Part shown: positions 21,093-34,717 of the stretch, piece after piece
How positions within the stretch are numbered: the first letter of the stretch is position 1
Layout of the letters: every line of letters begins with the position of its first letter
Source: Chenopodium formosanum
Lineage: Eukaryota > Streptophyta > Magnoliopsida > Caryophyllales > Amaranthaceae
Length of the DNA: 64,000 bases
Direction of reading: 5' to 3'
Assembly: GCA_024500155.1 (NCBI GenBank)
Contig: CM044874.1
Span: 65,458,795-65,522,794 of the forward strand
Made by a program: the position numbers and the translations under genes
Notes under the pieces: model-generated
Database searches by the model: none
Told to the model about the DNA's origin: nothing
Seen by the model: only the letters and a program-made list of their open reading frames with translations

Positions 21093-22990
21093 TGTAGGGA
21101 ATATTTCAAGCATCATAACCCCAAGCTTGAACCCCACTGTGATCATACACTTAATTATAGTGGCGTCTAAAGGGAAAGAAAATAGAGCAAAAAGAGTCGC
21201 CAAAAAGTTTTAGGAACTTGTAAACCGTTCACGAGGTGTAGGTTACACCCCTTAACGATCCATGAGATCGTCAACTCCAAAAGGTCTTGAACCAAATAGG
21301 GTTCGGGGATGAGGGTATGAATCCAATCTAGAATAGAAAGGACCAGCCCTATAAAATAGGCCTCTACTTTATTCTACTCGTATTCATGTGTGCTTTCTGA
21401 CTAACATACAATCATTATATTAATCCCAAACCTGTTTAATCTATGTTGGTTGAATATTAATGCACAAATAAATCTATTATTGGCAATCACTTGAATTAAA
21501 ATCATATTAGCTTAAACCAAATTATTAATTATCTTATTAAGCGTGATTTCAAGTACAAATTCCCTTTAACATGCATAAAAAGCGTGATCAAGCAATAACA
21601 ATAATATACCAAGCAACATAATAATAATCATAATAATCATAGTAATAATAAAGCTTAAATATAATAGCAAGACCCTAGGCATGATACTAACAAGATTAAT
21701 AACAGATACTAGCATGTCACTAAACAATAAAAATCAAAGCTTTAGACCTAACATGATACTAACATGTTAACTTGATATTAGAAAGAATAAAAGGCACCCT
21801 AAACATGATTCTAGAAAGCATTAAAAATATCCTAACATGATACTAAAAAGCATAAATAACACCCTAACATGATACTAGAAAGCATAAATAACACCCTAAC
21901 ATGATACTAGGAATTAAACAAATCTAAGCATGCTTTCTACATTGAATTAATATAGGGAGTAAGCTAATTACTTACTTTGTAGCCTTGTACCTCTTTCTAA
22001 TAACAAAATACACGCGTTAGTAAACTTCAATGAAAATAATAAATCAAAGAATTAAATTAAATTAATTGAAAGAAAGAATTAAAAAAGTTTAGACTAGATT
22101 TGGAACTAAACCCTCAGAAAAGTATAAACCTGTAGGCGTCGTTCGAAGTGCGCCTACGTTAAAGCATGGTGTGAATATGCTTGGCACTCATAGGAAGTGG
22201 GAATTGACATATACAATAGGGACAAGGAAAGTAAGGAGCCGCCAATTGCAACAAATTTTTAAGGAACTTGTAAACCGTTCACGGATCATTAAAGGCAACC
22301 ACGATCAAGGGACAACGATAGGAAACAACGATTGACCTGTGAAGGTTACACCCCATTCATAATCCATGAGATTACTAACTCCATATGGTTCGAAACCACA
22401 AAAGGAGGATCGAGGATGATGGTACGAAGTGAGTCATGGAGTCACATTCGCCCGTATTGGCCTCTACTCGATTCTTATAGTGAAAAGTATTCCTGCGATC
22501 TCAAAGGCATGTAAATAAAGATTCAATTTGCTCCAAACTATTATTATGCTAAATTGGTTTAATATTAATGCAACATATAATTCTAATTATTAGTGATCAC
22601 TTGATTAAATAACAAGATTAAAGGAACCTAAACCGGTTGTCCAAATTATCTTATTAAGCGTTATATTCAATTACATATCCCCTTTAACATGCAATATAGT
22701 GATCATAAAAACAATAGAATAAACATTAATATTGGAATAAATTCAACAATAATAGCGTTAGTCAAATCAAATAGTAATAAACCCTAATCATGATACTAGC
22801 AACATAAAATAAAATAAGTGATTAAATTAGTTAATTACTCACATTCCGCGCGTTCCTTTAAATTGCTACATCATGAATAAATTGTTTGTAACTTCAATAA
22901 AAATATAAATCAAATGAAATTAAATTAAATAAAGAGTAAAGTTGATTTGGTCCAAACCCTCAGTTAATTATACCTTTCACACCTTGGTTT
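21093..22990. mobile_element. Degenerate LTR fragments related to the 24777 LTR family (unit 1)
   Basis: Starts TGTAGGGAATATTTCAAGC and shares with the LTRs at 24777 and 33527 the blocks CCCACTGTGATCATACAC, AGGAACTTGTAAACCGTTC and GGTTCGGGGATGA. From about 22235 the same series of blocks restarts in a more diverged form (AGGAACTTGTAAACCGTTCA, then CCATGAGATTA), so two related LTR pieces lie side by side. Unit 2 copy: 50852-52790. The ORFs here are shadows. Confidence 0.65.
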
Positions 22991-24413
22991 AAGTATAGAA
23001 CCTCGGGTCAAGTATGGACTCCTTGGAGTGCTTAAGGGAAATATTATGGATAAATATGGTGGCTAGAATTTAGGTTTAAGCCACTTTTATTACTAATTGG
23101 TGTTTTCTAGTGTTTTCGTAGATTTGGTTGACTTTTGCAGGGATTTATGCTTTTGGAGTATTTTCCCGAGATATTTTGGAGCAATCACGAACATTGGAGA
23201 AGCACGACCAGATTCAATTGCCCAGGACCGGTTAGAGCCATCGAACCGGTGATTAAGGGCTCGGTATAGGTGATACCGAGGCATTTGGACCGAGTATTCA
23301 AGACCGGAAAAGGAAATCCAGATTGGCCCAATGAATTGGAGCCCAATCGTAGTCAAAATAAATACTCCTCCGTGATACGATTTTAATATCTCTTCTTCTC
23401 TTTTTTTTACTCTTTCTTTAATCTCTTAATTGTTCTCTTAGATTTTTTTCTCCAAAAACCTTTGTTCTTAATCCACTCTTAATTCCAGATTATTTGGTAA
23501 CGATTTCTCTTCCCTTAATCTTAGTTGTTTATTTTATTCCTTTCATCATGATTTATTTTATTGCTTTGATTTGTTTAGTTTTTAATATGAGTGAGTAGTT
23601 TTATTTCTAGGGTTTAAAGGGATCAATAAATAATATGAAGGGGTAATTTGTTGTTGTTAAAATACTAGATTAATTTCCTATTGATTGATTTAATGCTCTG
23701 TGACTAGATTAGGCCTGATCTTTTATGCATGAGTTTGACAATATTGATACAACAGATGAGAATTGATGTTTAGGTCTAGTTTCAATAGGCTGATTAATTT
23801 ATAAATGGTTAAGTCGAGATTCGAGAGATGAGATTTAATACCGGTAAATTAATTACGTGATTGTAATACGTAGCGAAATCCCTTTACAATCTGGTTAATT
23901 GATGTATTGATGATTTACTATTATTGATTATTGGTATTACATGATAATTTCTTATTGAATTGTTTTAACGTTTTACAATTACGACTTGTAAAAGTATAGC
24001 AATATTGAATTGATGAATCAAGCAGATGTTAATTTGATATTTATTACGAGAGCCTGTTAGATCTATGTTTATTAATAAATTGCGAGAGCCTGTTAATCAT
24101 GTTATTTATGCAATGTCAATGATTAATTACTATGTTTTACCCTGGAGTATTATTTATTGGTGAACCTATGCCCTAGATCCTTTTATGTATTGTTTTCTCC
24201 CTATTCTCAATCTTCGTAGTTTAGTTTCATATTCAACTTATATATTGGTTACTTCATAATCTAGAGTATATTAGTTAATTAGGAATCGAAAGACTTGTTT
24301 CCCTGTGGAGTTCGACCCTACTTCCCTATCTACTTTAGTTAGAGGACTTACGAATTACTTTTGATTTGGGGATACGACTTTACCCTGTCATGACTCGTGG
24401 ACAAGGCTTCCAG
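22991..24413. mobile_element. LTR-like sequence of another Ty3-type family (unit 1)
   Basis: AT-rich sequence with phrases typical of LTR ends, for example CCCTGTGGAGTTCGACCCTA at about 24302, reminiscent of Athila-type LTRs. Unit 2 copy: 52791-58861 minus the MULE. Unit 1 lacks a 230-bp GC-rich block present in unit 2 at 53111-53340. No coding domains, so the family call is weak. Confidence 0.4.
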
Positions 24414-24776
24414 TAGGGCTATCAAAAGTTGACACGACACGACAACCCGACACGACAACCCAACACGAACCCGACATGAAATAAGCGGGTTTGGGTAAAA
24501 ATTTCTCAACCCGTTTAAATAATTGGGTCGACACGAACACGACACGTAATTAAACGGGTTAGGTTTGGGTTGAAATTTTCAACCCAAAACTGACACGCAT
24601 AACATGATTATGTAAATGGGTTGAACGACAACCCGTTAACACGAACCCGACATGCTCAACCCGATTATTAAGTAGTAGAAAAAGAAACATGAATTTTTTG
24701 TTCTAAACTTTTTTTAAAACATTATTAGAAACTTGTACTGTACTGGTTGTAGAATTTAGCATTGGCGCAATGCTGC

Positions 24777-25332
24777 TGTAGGGAATAAATTTCAAGCTTT
24801 AATCCCACTAGCTTGAACCCCACTGTGATCATACACTAAAGTACGGTGGCATCCAAAAGGGAAGAAGATAGAGCAAAAGAGTCGCCAACAAGTTTTTTTA
24901 GGAACTTGTAAACCGTTCATAGGATGAATGTTACACCCCTTAACGATCCAAGAGATCGTCAACTCCATAAGGTCTAGAACCAAATAAGGGTTCGGGGATG
25001 AAGGTACAAATCCAACCTAAAAGAGATTGAACCTGCCCTAATAATTGACCTCTACTTTATTCTGATTGTATTCATGTGCGCTTTCTGATTAACATGCAAT
25101 CAATAGATTAACCCTAAACCTGTTTAATCTATGTTGGTTGAATTTAATGCACAAATAAACTATTATTGGCGATCACTTGAATTTATAATCATATTAACCC
25201 TAACAATATTATTAATATCTTATTAAGCGTGATTCCAAGTACCAAATTCCCTTTAAGCATGCATAAAAGGCGTGATCAAGCAATAAATATAAATAATCAA
25301 GCAACACAATAAATAATCAATATCATGAATAA

Positions 25333-25376
<44 letters not shown>

Positions 25377-25404
25377 TCATCATAAATAAAATAATTATCA
25401 TCAA

Positions 25405-25492
<88 letters not shown>

Positions 25493-27147
25493 TTCATAAT
25501 CATAAATTATAACGATTATAATCATAATCATGTTCATGTTAATATTAAAGCATAATAATTGCAAGATCCTAGGCATGATACTAACAAGATTAATAACAAA
25601 CCCTAGCATGTCACTAAACAATAAAAATCAAATCTTTAACCCTTACATGATACTAACAATCATAAATATTAGGAAGAACATAGGAAGCATCGTAACAATC
25701 ATATTTAATATATTTGATATTATAACGTTTTCCCTAAACATGATACTAGGAATATCATAATAACAATATAAACATGATTTCTACATCATAATATCAATTA
25801 ATCAATTAAAGTACTTACTTTGATGCTTCGTACCTCTTTCTAATAACAAAATACACACGTTAGTAACTTCAAGGAAAATAATAAACAAACAATTAAATTA
25901 AATAATTGAAAGAGAGATTTGGGACAAAACCCTAAGAAATTAAACCTTTCACGTCTAGGGCGAAGGCAACTTCGAATATGGCTAGGTGTTTCTAGATCTT
26001 GCGAATGCGGAATTATTTATTTGAGAAAAGGCTAGTTTAGAAAAGAGAGAGAGAATAATCAACAAAATCTTGATGAGAGTTGGTGAATTGAAATAAGAAT
26101 TGATGAAATCTGGTTATCGAAAACGGAGTTTTAATACGTTATTTATAGAGAAAATCAGCTAAAATGATAAAATTAACAAAACAGAGTTTGGCGCACGTAA
26201 AACGAGGTTGGCGCCAAGCATTGGCCATTGGCGCCAGGCTAGCACCTGGCGCTAATGGCTGGCGCCAGGCCTGGTTCCAAGCGCCAATGCCTAGAGTCAG
26301 GCGCCAAGCCCGTTTTTAACGTGTTTTTGTTTTTATCATATCTTTTGATCCAGAAGTCCAAATCAGGCATATAATATTTTGTTGGAACGCTATTAAAGTC
26401 TACTTTCCAACACAATTAGAATCAGATAAAAATATTTTGTAGATTAAAATATATGGCCAAAATAGTGGAAGGGTGTCAGTTTTGGATAAAGTTTCATGTC
26501 TCATTCATATCTTTTTCGTTATAACTCGGATTTAAAATTATAATATATCATTGTAAAGATAATTTCAAGATCTATCCAACCATATAAAATTTGGATAAAT
26601 ATTATGAGGCACGAAAATAAAATCTGAATACATTCCACTTCGTACAAAACAAGGATTCTTAAAAGGAGTAGTTTTATTCAATTTCAAACTCTTTAAAACA
26701 TAATTATCAATCCTAACTCCATTAGGATTTAAAAGAACCTTCTAGAGTATTCTAGAAGACTATAATCAATCCTAATAACTTTAGGAATGATAATTAATAA
26801 TAGGCCCTCCTCTAGATCATTGGGCCGCATATAAAAACCAAATTGGGCCCAGTTTAGTATTTTGGCCATAACTTTCTCATTATTCATCGGAATTGGGCTT
26901 ATAATATATCGTTGGAAAATTCTTTTCAAACCCCATCCAAATACACCATTATTGGACCCATATCATGGACCAACCAAACTGGATTGGCTGTTTTCTTAAA
27001 ATAAGTTTTCAAAAAACAGAGAGAAGAGAAATTAAAACTATCCGCAACACTAGACTTTCCACACTTTCACTTCATTCGATTATGATTCGACGTGAAAGGT
27101 ACTCATCACCGGGTTTTGTTTTGGGGAGACACAAATGGGTGTCAACA
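24777..27147 (-). repeat. LTR (3' LTR in element orientation)
   Basis: 2371 bp, TGTAGG...CAACA in plus-strand reading. Contains an AAT microsatellite (25324-25495) and GGCGCC-rich palindromic words (26188-26310). Nearly identical to the other LTR outside the mariner insertion, which indicates recent transposition. Confidence 0.9.
25324..25495. repeat. AAT microsatellite in LTR
   Basis: A long run of AAT triplets, with one ATCATCATAAATAAAATAAT interruption. Its open frames in all phases are low-complexity shadows. The matching array in the other LTR is shorter (38288-38396). Confidence 0.95.
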
Positions 27148-27165
27148 AAAGCCCCCACTTTGACT
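27148..27165 (-). other. Polypurine tract
   Basis: On the minus strand AAAGTGGGGGCTTT directly precedes the LTR start TGTTGACACC, the position of the plus-strand primer. Confidence 0.75.
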
Positions 27166-27449
27166 GAGTTTGGAGAAACGCAAGTTTTGAAAACAAAAGT
27201 CAAAGTATCGATAGGGACGGAGAATGATTCAGAACGTTCTGCGATCCTAAATCACTCTTGTAACGCCAATATCTTGAAAACTAGCGTTAGTTAAACAGAT
27301 AAAAGAGTTAAGAAACCTGTATCTTGCACCGTCGAACACACGTCTCTGAAAGTAACCGATTCGTTTTGATGACCTCCTGCAAGCTAGAGAATGCCATCCC
27401 GCTTGAAAACCGCTACGCCCGTAACTGCTTCCAAATTAGAAGATTGCTT

Positions 27450-27725
27450 CGCCTGAAACGATCCTCCTCCGCTATGATAATATTCCACGTCTAAGGGAAT
27501 ATCATCGAATATTATTTCTCTAGAAACAATCCCCATCTGCATTGATAATATTCCACGTCCAAGGGAATACTATCGAAGATTATTTCTCTTGAAACAATCC
27601 TCATCCGCATTGATAATATTCCACGTCCAAGGGAATACTATCGAAGAATATTTCTCTTGAAACAATCTCCATCCGCATTATGACCATCTTCCATGCCTAA
27701 GGGAATATGATCGAAAACAACTTCT
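27450..27725. repeat. 68-bp tandem repeat in retrotransposon 3' UTR
   Basis: About four copies; TGATAATATTCCACGTC-type starts occur at 27475, 27543, 27611 and a diverged one near 27680. Confidence 0.85.
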
Positions 27726-27984
27726 CCCGAAATTACCTCCAGTTGTTTGTGACAACTCCCCGCAAGCTAGGGAACACCACCTTGCTGTTTTGATGTTCAC
27801 TCGTCTCTGAACAAAGAGATTCCTTTTGATATATTCAATTTCCGCTGTGATAGTCTTCGAAAAGATCACTGCTTCTTAATCCTTAATGCTGCCATGCCAA
27901 TGCGTCGGCGCTTTGCTGCTTGTGAACCAGTATGTCGACAATCCTCTTTTATTTGGGAATAGTTGCCAACACAACTCTTGTATG

Positions 27985-28700
27985 ATGTATGACAATCCAA
28001 TTTAGGGAAAGTTGTCAATGCCACGTAACAATCCATCCTTGGAAATGTTTTCACGATGAAGCGACAATCCGTACCTCGGAAAATTTGCCAAAATCCAACT
28101 TTTGGAAAAGTTGCCAATGCTTCGTAACAATCTTTCATAAGAACTTTGCTACGATCGACAATCCACATCTTGGAATATAACTCTTGAAAGCAATCCACCT
28201 TGGAAATTTGCCAACGCTATGCGACAATCCTTTTGGGAAAATATTGCCACTATTGACAATCCGCGTCTTGGAACATTTGCAAGAAAGAGTCGAACGAAAA
28301 TCCACTTCGGGAAAATTTGCCACTTACTGAAATGAATGACAATCCACGTTGAGGAACTTTTGCCGATATTTATGATGAATAGAAACCTACAATAATCCTT
28401 TGGGAAATTTTGCTATAGGGAACTGGGTGTATGACAATCCAATTTCGGAAAACTTGCCAGCGATGACAATCCGAACTTGAAAAAAATTGCCAAACAAAGA
28501 AGGAGCACGACAATCCACGCTTGGAAACTTTTCCAGAGATGACAATCCAATCTTGGAAAAATTGTCGTTGAAGAAGATGCACGACAATCCATTTTTGGAA
28601 ATATTGTCAGTTGGGGATGACAATCCAATTTTTGGAAAACTTTGTCGTTTAATAAGAATGCGCGACAATCCATATTTGGAAATATTGTCGTTTAAGTGCT
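27985..28700. repeat. Variable minisatellite with GACAATCC...TTGGAAA core
   Basis: Roughly 17 imperfect copies, spaced about 30-45 bases. Several units are bounded by CGACAAT and ATTGTCG, making each an inverted repeat (28581-28607, 28662-28691). All open frames here arise from the repeat. Confidence 0.85.
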
Positions 28701-30760
28701 TGCTTTTGAACCGATTGTAATGAGCCAGTGTTTTAGGCGCTTAAGCTAAGTGAGACGATTTTTTTTTTCAGGTCAATCACTTACTACGATTGTAATCAAA
28801 CTGACTACTTAATCATGTCAAATTGCTTATAGGGGATAACTGGCGTACCAAGGAACCCAAAATTGCTTCATGAGGTCGAAATCACCTTTCTGGGAGGCTT
28901 CGAGCTCTGTCGTTGCTGAGATATCTCTGGCGCCAAGAATTGGAGTAGGGTCTTCCCTATTCTGCTGCACCTGTATTTATTTTTGACTATAGAACTTTGC
29001 CAATTTCTTTAATTATCTTAGGGTTGACCTAAGGTTTAGCGTTGCTTGACTCACTGACTTGACACAACTCAAGGTATAAATTAAACTTGACTCGATGTGA
29101 TTGACTGACTCGAGGTTGACTCGACTCAAAGTGAAATGACATGTGTGACTCTAATCAAAGTGATATGACATGACATGACTCAATTTGTACATGGCTCGTG
29201 TGTGCATTGTAATGTGATCGTGCGACTCAAAAATGCAAAAAACAAAAATTTTCCGTCATTTTTGTGGAGGGTACCGACTTTCTCCCGAAAAAGAAAGACG
29301 CAAAAAAGAATCGAAAGTTTGAAGATGCATGTTGAATGAGCTTAGTCAAATGTCATTTGATACTATCTCTCAAGGTGCAAGGATTAATTCATCCTAGGCT
29401 ATCTCAATGGTTGACTCAATGATGAAAGTATTTGGGTAACTTAGGCGCGGAGGCTAAGCACTTCATACTTAGATGCAATGATGATTATGATTGATGAATG
29501 ATGTTGATATGACAAGGCATGCTTCAATGTTAAGATTCCATGACAAAGGGTTCCCAAGGGAAGGTATATATTTGGTCATATATTTGTGCAGTGTGTGATA
29601 GTGACACTAAAGCTAGGCCACAAGAGCTAAGTGTGTGGAAAAATATATTGAAAAGAGTCAATTGGTGGTGACTCTTAGGCTAGGTAAGCTAATGATATAA
29701 GGATCAAGCCCCCAAGTCTATCTCTAAGTGAATAGAGATGAGCATTAGAGATCACTTGATATGATCATGGTGTAAGTGTGTGAATGTGAATATGAATGCA
29801 TGTTTATTACGGCGGCACCTCGATGTGAGGTTGCCTACGTATCCGTTAGGAATCAGGCCGAACGTAGCTCTAGCCGAACCTCGCACAAGTGTGTATACCT
29901 CAAAAAAGGTCTTTTTAAGGGTTGTAACGTGGTTAGGCTAAAGGTTTGAAGAAGAAGGGGATAAAGGCTCAAGACCCTAGATAAGCCCCCAAGGTGTGCA
30001 ACCTTGCTTTTGAATATTTGTATTTTTATGCTTGAGGTTTTCTACTCTTTTTTTAGCTCTTTTTTTTTTGCTTTATTTGTTTTATTTTCATAAGTGTGGG
30101 AAATCCCGATCATGCGGTCTATCACTCAATTGGCATTCATGTTTCTCAGGCACGGTACCGAGCACTCGATAAGAGACGCAATCTGAGACGTGCTCATATC
30201 AAAGATCTTGGAACACTTGCCCTTTTGTACACTTTTATTTATTATTATTATTATTATTTTTTTTGCTTATTTTTGCTATTTTGATTTCCTGAAATCACTT
30301 AAGCTTTGTTCTTTGAAAATTGCATAAGTTGCACACCATCCCATCCCAAGGTTAGATAGATGTAGGTTGAAAAAAGAAAGGTCTATCGTTAGACGAGGCT
30401 CAAAGTGGTTTATGAAGAAAGGATTTGTAAATTAGAAAGGCGAAAGGAGATATGATGTGGCTACAAGGGGTGCCTCAAATCATTGGTATACCTTGTGCTT
30501 AATTCAACATGGATTTTTTTTTCTTTTTTTTTTCTTTTTTATTTTTTATTTATTATATTTGATGCAATATAAGGAAATAAATGCTCATTTTATTAAAAAG
30601 GGAAAAGAAAAGAAAAACTACAAAAATAATCTAAAGGAAAAGAAAAGGTGCCTATGCTAGACTTATTGGGGAAAGGAAAAAATGAAAAAGAAATAGAAAA
30701 AGAGGTCATGAAATCTTGTCATTGAAGCTCGCCTCTTGTCTTGTATTGTTTGCTCCGACA
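28700..30760. other. Retrotransposon internal non-coding region
   Basis: No pol-like frame on either strand. Includes GACTCAA/TGACATGA-rich sequence (29020-29230), a conserved-looking block at 29815-29890 and poly-T/ATT tracts (30060, 30235, 30510). Confidence 0.6.
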
Positions 30761-31879
30761 TCATCTACTCTTCTCGCTAGCTAGAGGCGATGGGATCTTA
30801 TTTGCCTCTATGAGATCTTGAATGAGGTTTTGAAACCAGTAGCATTCATCAGTAGTATGACCGCGCCCTCGATGGTACTTGCAATAGGAGTTTGGATTCC
30901 ATCTCGAAGATCGATTTTCTGGTGTTGGATCCTCGGTAAGGCCAATAGGTTTGATTAATCCTCGATCATAGAGACGATCAAAAGCAGCATCGTAGGTCAT
31001 TCCAATGGGTGTGAACTCTCGCCTGGTTTTCCTTTTAGATCCTTGATTATCTATGGCTAAGACACCATTATTGTCAAAGGTACTAACATTATTACTGGAG
31101 TGGGCGTTTTCGGAAGAAGAAGGATTGTTGTTCTTCTTTCCTTTCCAGCCATCGTGGTTACTATTGTTAGTAGCTTTTTGCTTTGCGAGGTCGTCTTCGA
31201 TTTCAATTCCGATGTCATAAACGGCCTAGAAAGTATTCAAATTGTGTTGATATTTTAAGTGCTTTGAATACTTTTCTTGGAGATTCTTGATAAACATCCT
31301 CACAGACTCCTTTTCGGTGGGGACCTCAATCATCTTGGCGGAAGTTTCCCTCCATTTATTAAAGAAAGAAGTGAAGCCTTCATTCTCTTTTTGTCTTAGC
31401 ATCTCAAGTTGTCTATGGTCGGTTTCAACTTGGATATTGCACTTGTACCTATCAACGAAAGCGTTCACTATCGATTCCCAGGTAGAGGTTTTCTACTTGT
31501 CAAGGGAGAAGAACCATTGTTGGCAAACGGTTTCAAGAGATAGTGGGAACAGAGAGGGGAAAACCTTCTTATCAATACCCTTAATACTCATTATAGTTTC
31601 AAAAGTTCTTAGACGGAAGTAAGGGCTATCTGTTGCCTTGAATTTAGGGATGTCAGTGGCGTTGAACTTATGCGGAAGAAGTTCCTTGTCCAGCGAGACC
31701 CCTTGTGAACTCATGCCCTGAAATTTATAGTCACTAGATAGCTTGCTTAGACTCTCTTGCATGAGATCCATCTGTTGTTGCTTCATGGGATCATCGACCT
31801 TAAGTGTGAGGAGCTTCAGTGTTTCAGTCATGGTAACCAATTGGTTCCTAAGCTCATTGACTTCTTCTTGAGTTGCCAT
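30761..31879 (-). pseudogene. Retrotransposon gag, Ty3/Tat-Ogre type, two in-frame stops
   Basis: One reading frame of about 372 codons from ATG at 31879 to a stop at 30761-30763, broken by TAG at 31495-31493 and TAG at 31228-31226. The N-terminus has a heptad-rich segment. The middle (about 31620-31230) has the retrotransposon gag signature with W/F anchors and a FNKWRETSAKM-like block. Near the C-terminus is a C-x2-H-x4-H-x4-C zinc motif (CKYHRGRGHTTDEC), the variant common in Tat/Ogre gags rather than CCHC. It would form virus-like particles for RNA packaging. With pol absent, this element must have depended on a relative. Confidence 0.8.
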
Positions 31880-33104
31880 TATCTTTTTAGCCTTCCTCTT
31901 TTGACGAATCGGTTTATCAAAAAGCTAGACCTGAATAAAGAGGTTGTCCTTGATTAATCTCCCTTCTCTCCTCGACCAAGTACTGTGGAAAAGGAAATTG
32001 GGGATATTTATTGTTAATTATTTGACTCAAACTTTATTCAACATGCAATGGATGGAGGAAGTAAAGAAAAATTGGAATAGAATGTGAAAGAAGATTTAGA
32101 TGGAGGGATATAAGAATTAGGAATAGAATGTACCCCCCAACTCAAATGACGGAAAAGACCGACTCATGCATGAACCTAAGACATGGCCATGGTGATGTGC
32201 ACTCAAAGTGTGTGCTAATACTAGTGAGTGTAGGTGGCATGTTAAGACTCGTGTCATGACCATGTGGCTAGACTATGTGACTAGACTCAAGCAAAGACTA
32301 AGTTAAGACTTCACGTATATGCATTAAACTGGACAGACTGTGGTATTTTATTCATAACTTTTGATCTGTGACTCTGATTTGGATGAAACCAACGCCAAAT
32401 TAAAAGATAAAACTCGGGGCTACAGATCCATAGGTTGTACGACTCGTAGTTCTTTCTAGAACTCCAGCTATGACCAAAACAAGTTGACGCTTGTGCAGTA
32501 TACGGGAATAAAAATCCGGGTTGACTTAAAGGAACTATGACTCGATTTTAGGTATATTTATTAGCTCTAATTAATTAATTAATTAATTAATTAAACAAAG
32601 TCCTTTAGTCATTAATCGGTTTATTTAGTCTTAACACAAGTCAAACAAACGGTTAGGAAAAATCACATAGAGTATGCACAACAAATAATGCACAAGTAGT
32701 CAAGTAGGCACAATATGATGCAATGAGTTTGCAACCTAACCATGGCTCTAGTTCTCTAAAGTTCGGGATATGGGTTAGTCAATAGAGGGTCCATGGTTAA
32801 TTGTCCGGATGCACCGCGCGGAAGCCTAACCGTGAAGGGTTGGCGCGAGTGGATGGGACACCGCGAGTTTTAGAAAAAAACTCGCTTCCATGGTTTGGTG
32901 AATTCAACATTCTCGGATGTACCCTTTGTTGCACGGAGCGTTCAATCGGGTAGATGGAGCATGAATTCCCAGAGGGTTATGTCCATATGTATAACACATA
33001 TGGGTTTCAGAAAAGTTAGAAAAAATTCAACCAGGAAGTAGGATCGAGCAAATAATACGAAAAACTGGTCGAAATTAGAACGCATATTTCTGGCTCGGTA
33101 TTGG

Positions 33105-33230
33105 GGGAAATTGGCGCCAGCAATCAAAGACTGGCGCCAGCTTTTAATTGTAGCGCCTGGCGCCAATACTGGCGTCTGGCGCTACGACTAAAATGCTGGC
33201 GCCAAGCTCTAGCCCATGACGCTACTTCCC
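33105..33230. repeat. GGCGCC-palindrome cluster in retrotransposon leader
   Basis: CTGGCGCCAG-type words occur about six times in 120 bp of otherwise AT-rich DNA, just downstream of the primer site in element orientation. Similar clusters are in both LTRs. Confidence 0.75.
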
Positions 33231-33504
33231 ACATGCCTCAGCAGCTTTCTGTGCTCGATAAAATTTTCCAGTTTCGCGCGGTGTTATTTCAGTCCTAGTT
33301 GTGAAAGATATTCCTCAAATTTCCTACGTGTAAAATCCTATGTTTTTAACTCATTGCGGATGGTCTTTCCAATGAGATCTTTTTTATGCATATGACAATA
33401 ATGTTAATCAAAATTACGCACATGAAATACTTAGAACTTTTCGAGTCTCATCCACTCATTCTAAATCATTGCCGAAACAAATTCAGGAATTAAAAGAGAA
33501 TCCT

Positions 33505-33522
33505 CCCCAGTGGAGTCGCCAA
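33505..33522 (-). promoter_or_regulatory. Primer-binding site of the LTR retrotransposon
   Basis: Immediately inside the LTR, minus-strand reading gives TTGGCGACTCCACTGGGGA after a short spacer. It has the form of tRNA primer sites in Tat/Ogre elements. The tRNA is not assigned here. Confidence 0.55.
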
Positions 33523-34717
33523 AAACTGTAGGGAATAAATTTCAAGCTTTAATCCCACTAGCTTGAACCCCACTGTGATCATACACAAAAGTACGGTGGC
33601 GTCCAAAAGGGAAGAAGATAGAGCAAAAGAGTCGCCAACAAATTTTTTTAGGAACTTGTAAACCGTTCATAGGATGAATGTTACGCCCCTTAACGATCCA
33701 AGAGATCGTCAACTCCATAAGGTCTAGAACCAAATAAGGGTTCGGGGATGAAGGTACAAATCCAACCTAAAAGAGATTGAACCTGCCCTAATAATAGGCC
33801 TCTACTTTATTCTGATCGTATTCATGTCGCTTTCTGATTAACATGCAATCAATAGATTAACCCTCAACCTGTTTAATCAATGTTGGTTGAATTTAATGCA
33901 CAAATAAACTATTATTGGCGATCACTTGAATTTATAATCATATTAACCCTAACAAGATTATTAATATCTTATTAAGCTTGATTACAAGTACCAAATTCCC
34001 TTTAAGCATGCATAAAAGGCGTGATCAAGCAATAAATATAAATAATCAAGCAACACAATAAATAATCAAATATGTAGGAGAGAGAAAAAATATTATGTGC
34101 AACTTTGAGTGAGTTCACGGTTGCCAATGCAAAAAATGGATGGGGTAGATTAAGGTGTATTTAGATTGAATTAATCAAATATGTAGGAGAGAGAAAAAAT
34201 GGTCCCCCAATGTGGGTTAGTGGGAATATCTGATTCCCTTAGAAGGAAATCAGATTCCCTCTTTTTTTTGGCCAAATTTTCAAACTTTTTGTAAATTTGG
34301 GAGGGTTTAAAATTCCCTCCACTTTTTTTAAAAAAAAACCAAGCATTCAATTCTTGAACATCTTCATAAATAGAGAATCCAACAACATTTAAGAGGCTTA
34401 TAAAAGGAAGCCCCCATTATCAACCAAGCTTTGATAACTCAAAGCATTAAATACAACCATCAACAATTTTTAAAAAGTCATCCAAATGTTTATCCCCAAA
34501 AGTTAGACCCTAATTCAGATAATAGCCCCCCATTAATCCAAAAAATTACATCCTAGGCTACATCAATACTGCACAGAGGAATCCACCATAACCAAGTGCT
34601 GTTGCTCGTTCTCTATGTACACAAAAGTGTAGGGCAGCTTCATCTTGCCAAAAACCTTCATCTGCCAACCCTACAGCATCATCAGCAACTTGGAAAAGGA
34701 AGGGACCCCAACAAAAA

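Noticed and set aside
25253..25621. Long poly-Y, poly-I and poly-N open frames
   Set aside because: Readings of an AAT microsatellite, not proteins.
28370..28720. Several overlapping ORFs of 62-93 residues
   Set aside because: All arise from the GACAATCC minisatellite in more than one frame and on both strands.
30457..30660. Phenylalanine/lysine-rich ORF in the retrotransposon
   Set aside because: Low-complexity poly-T/poly-A sequence without a domain.
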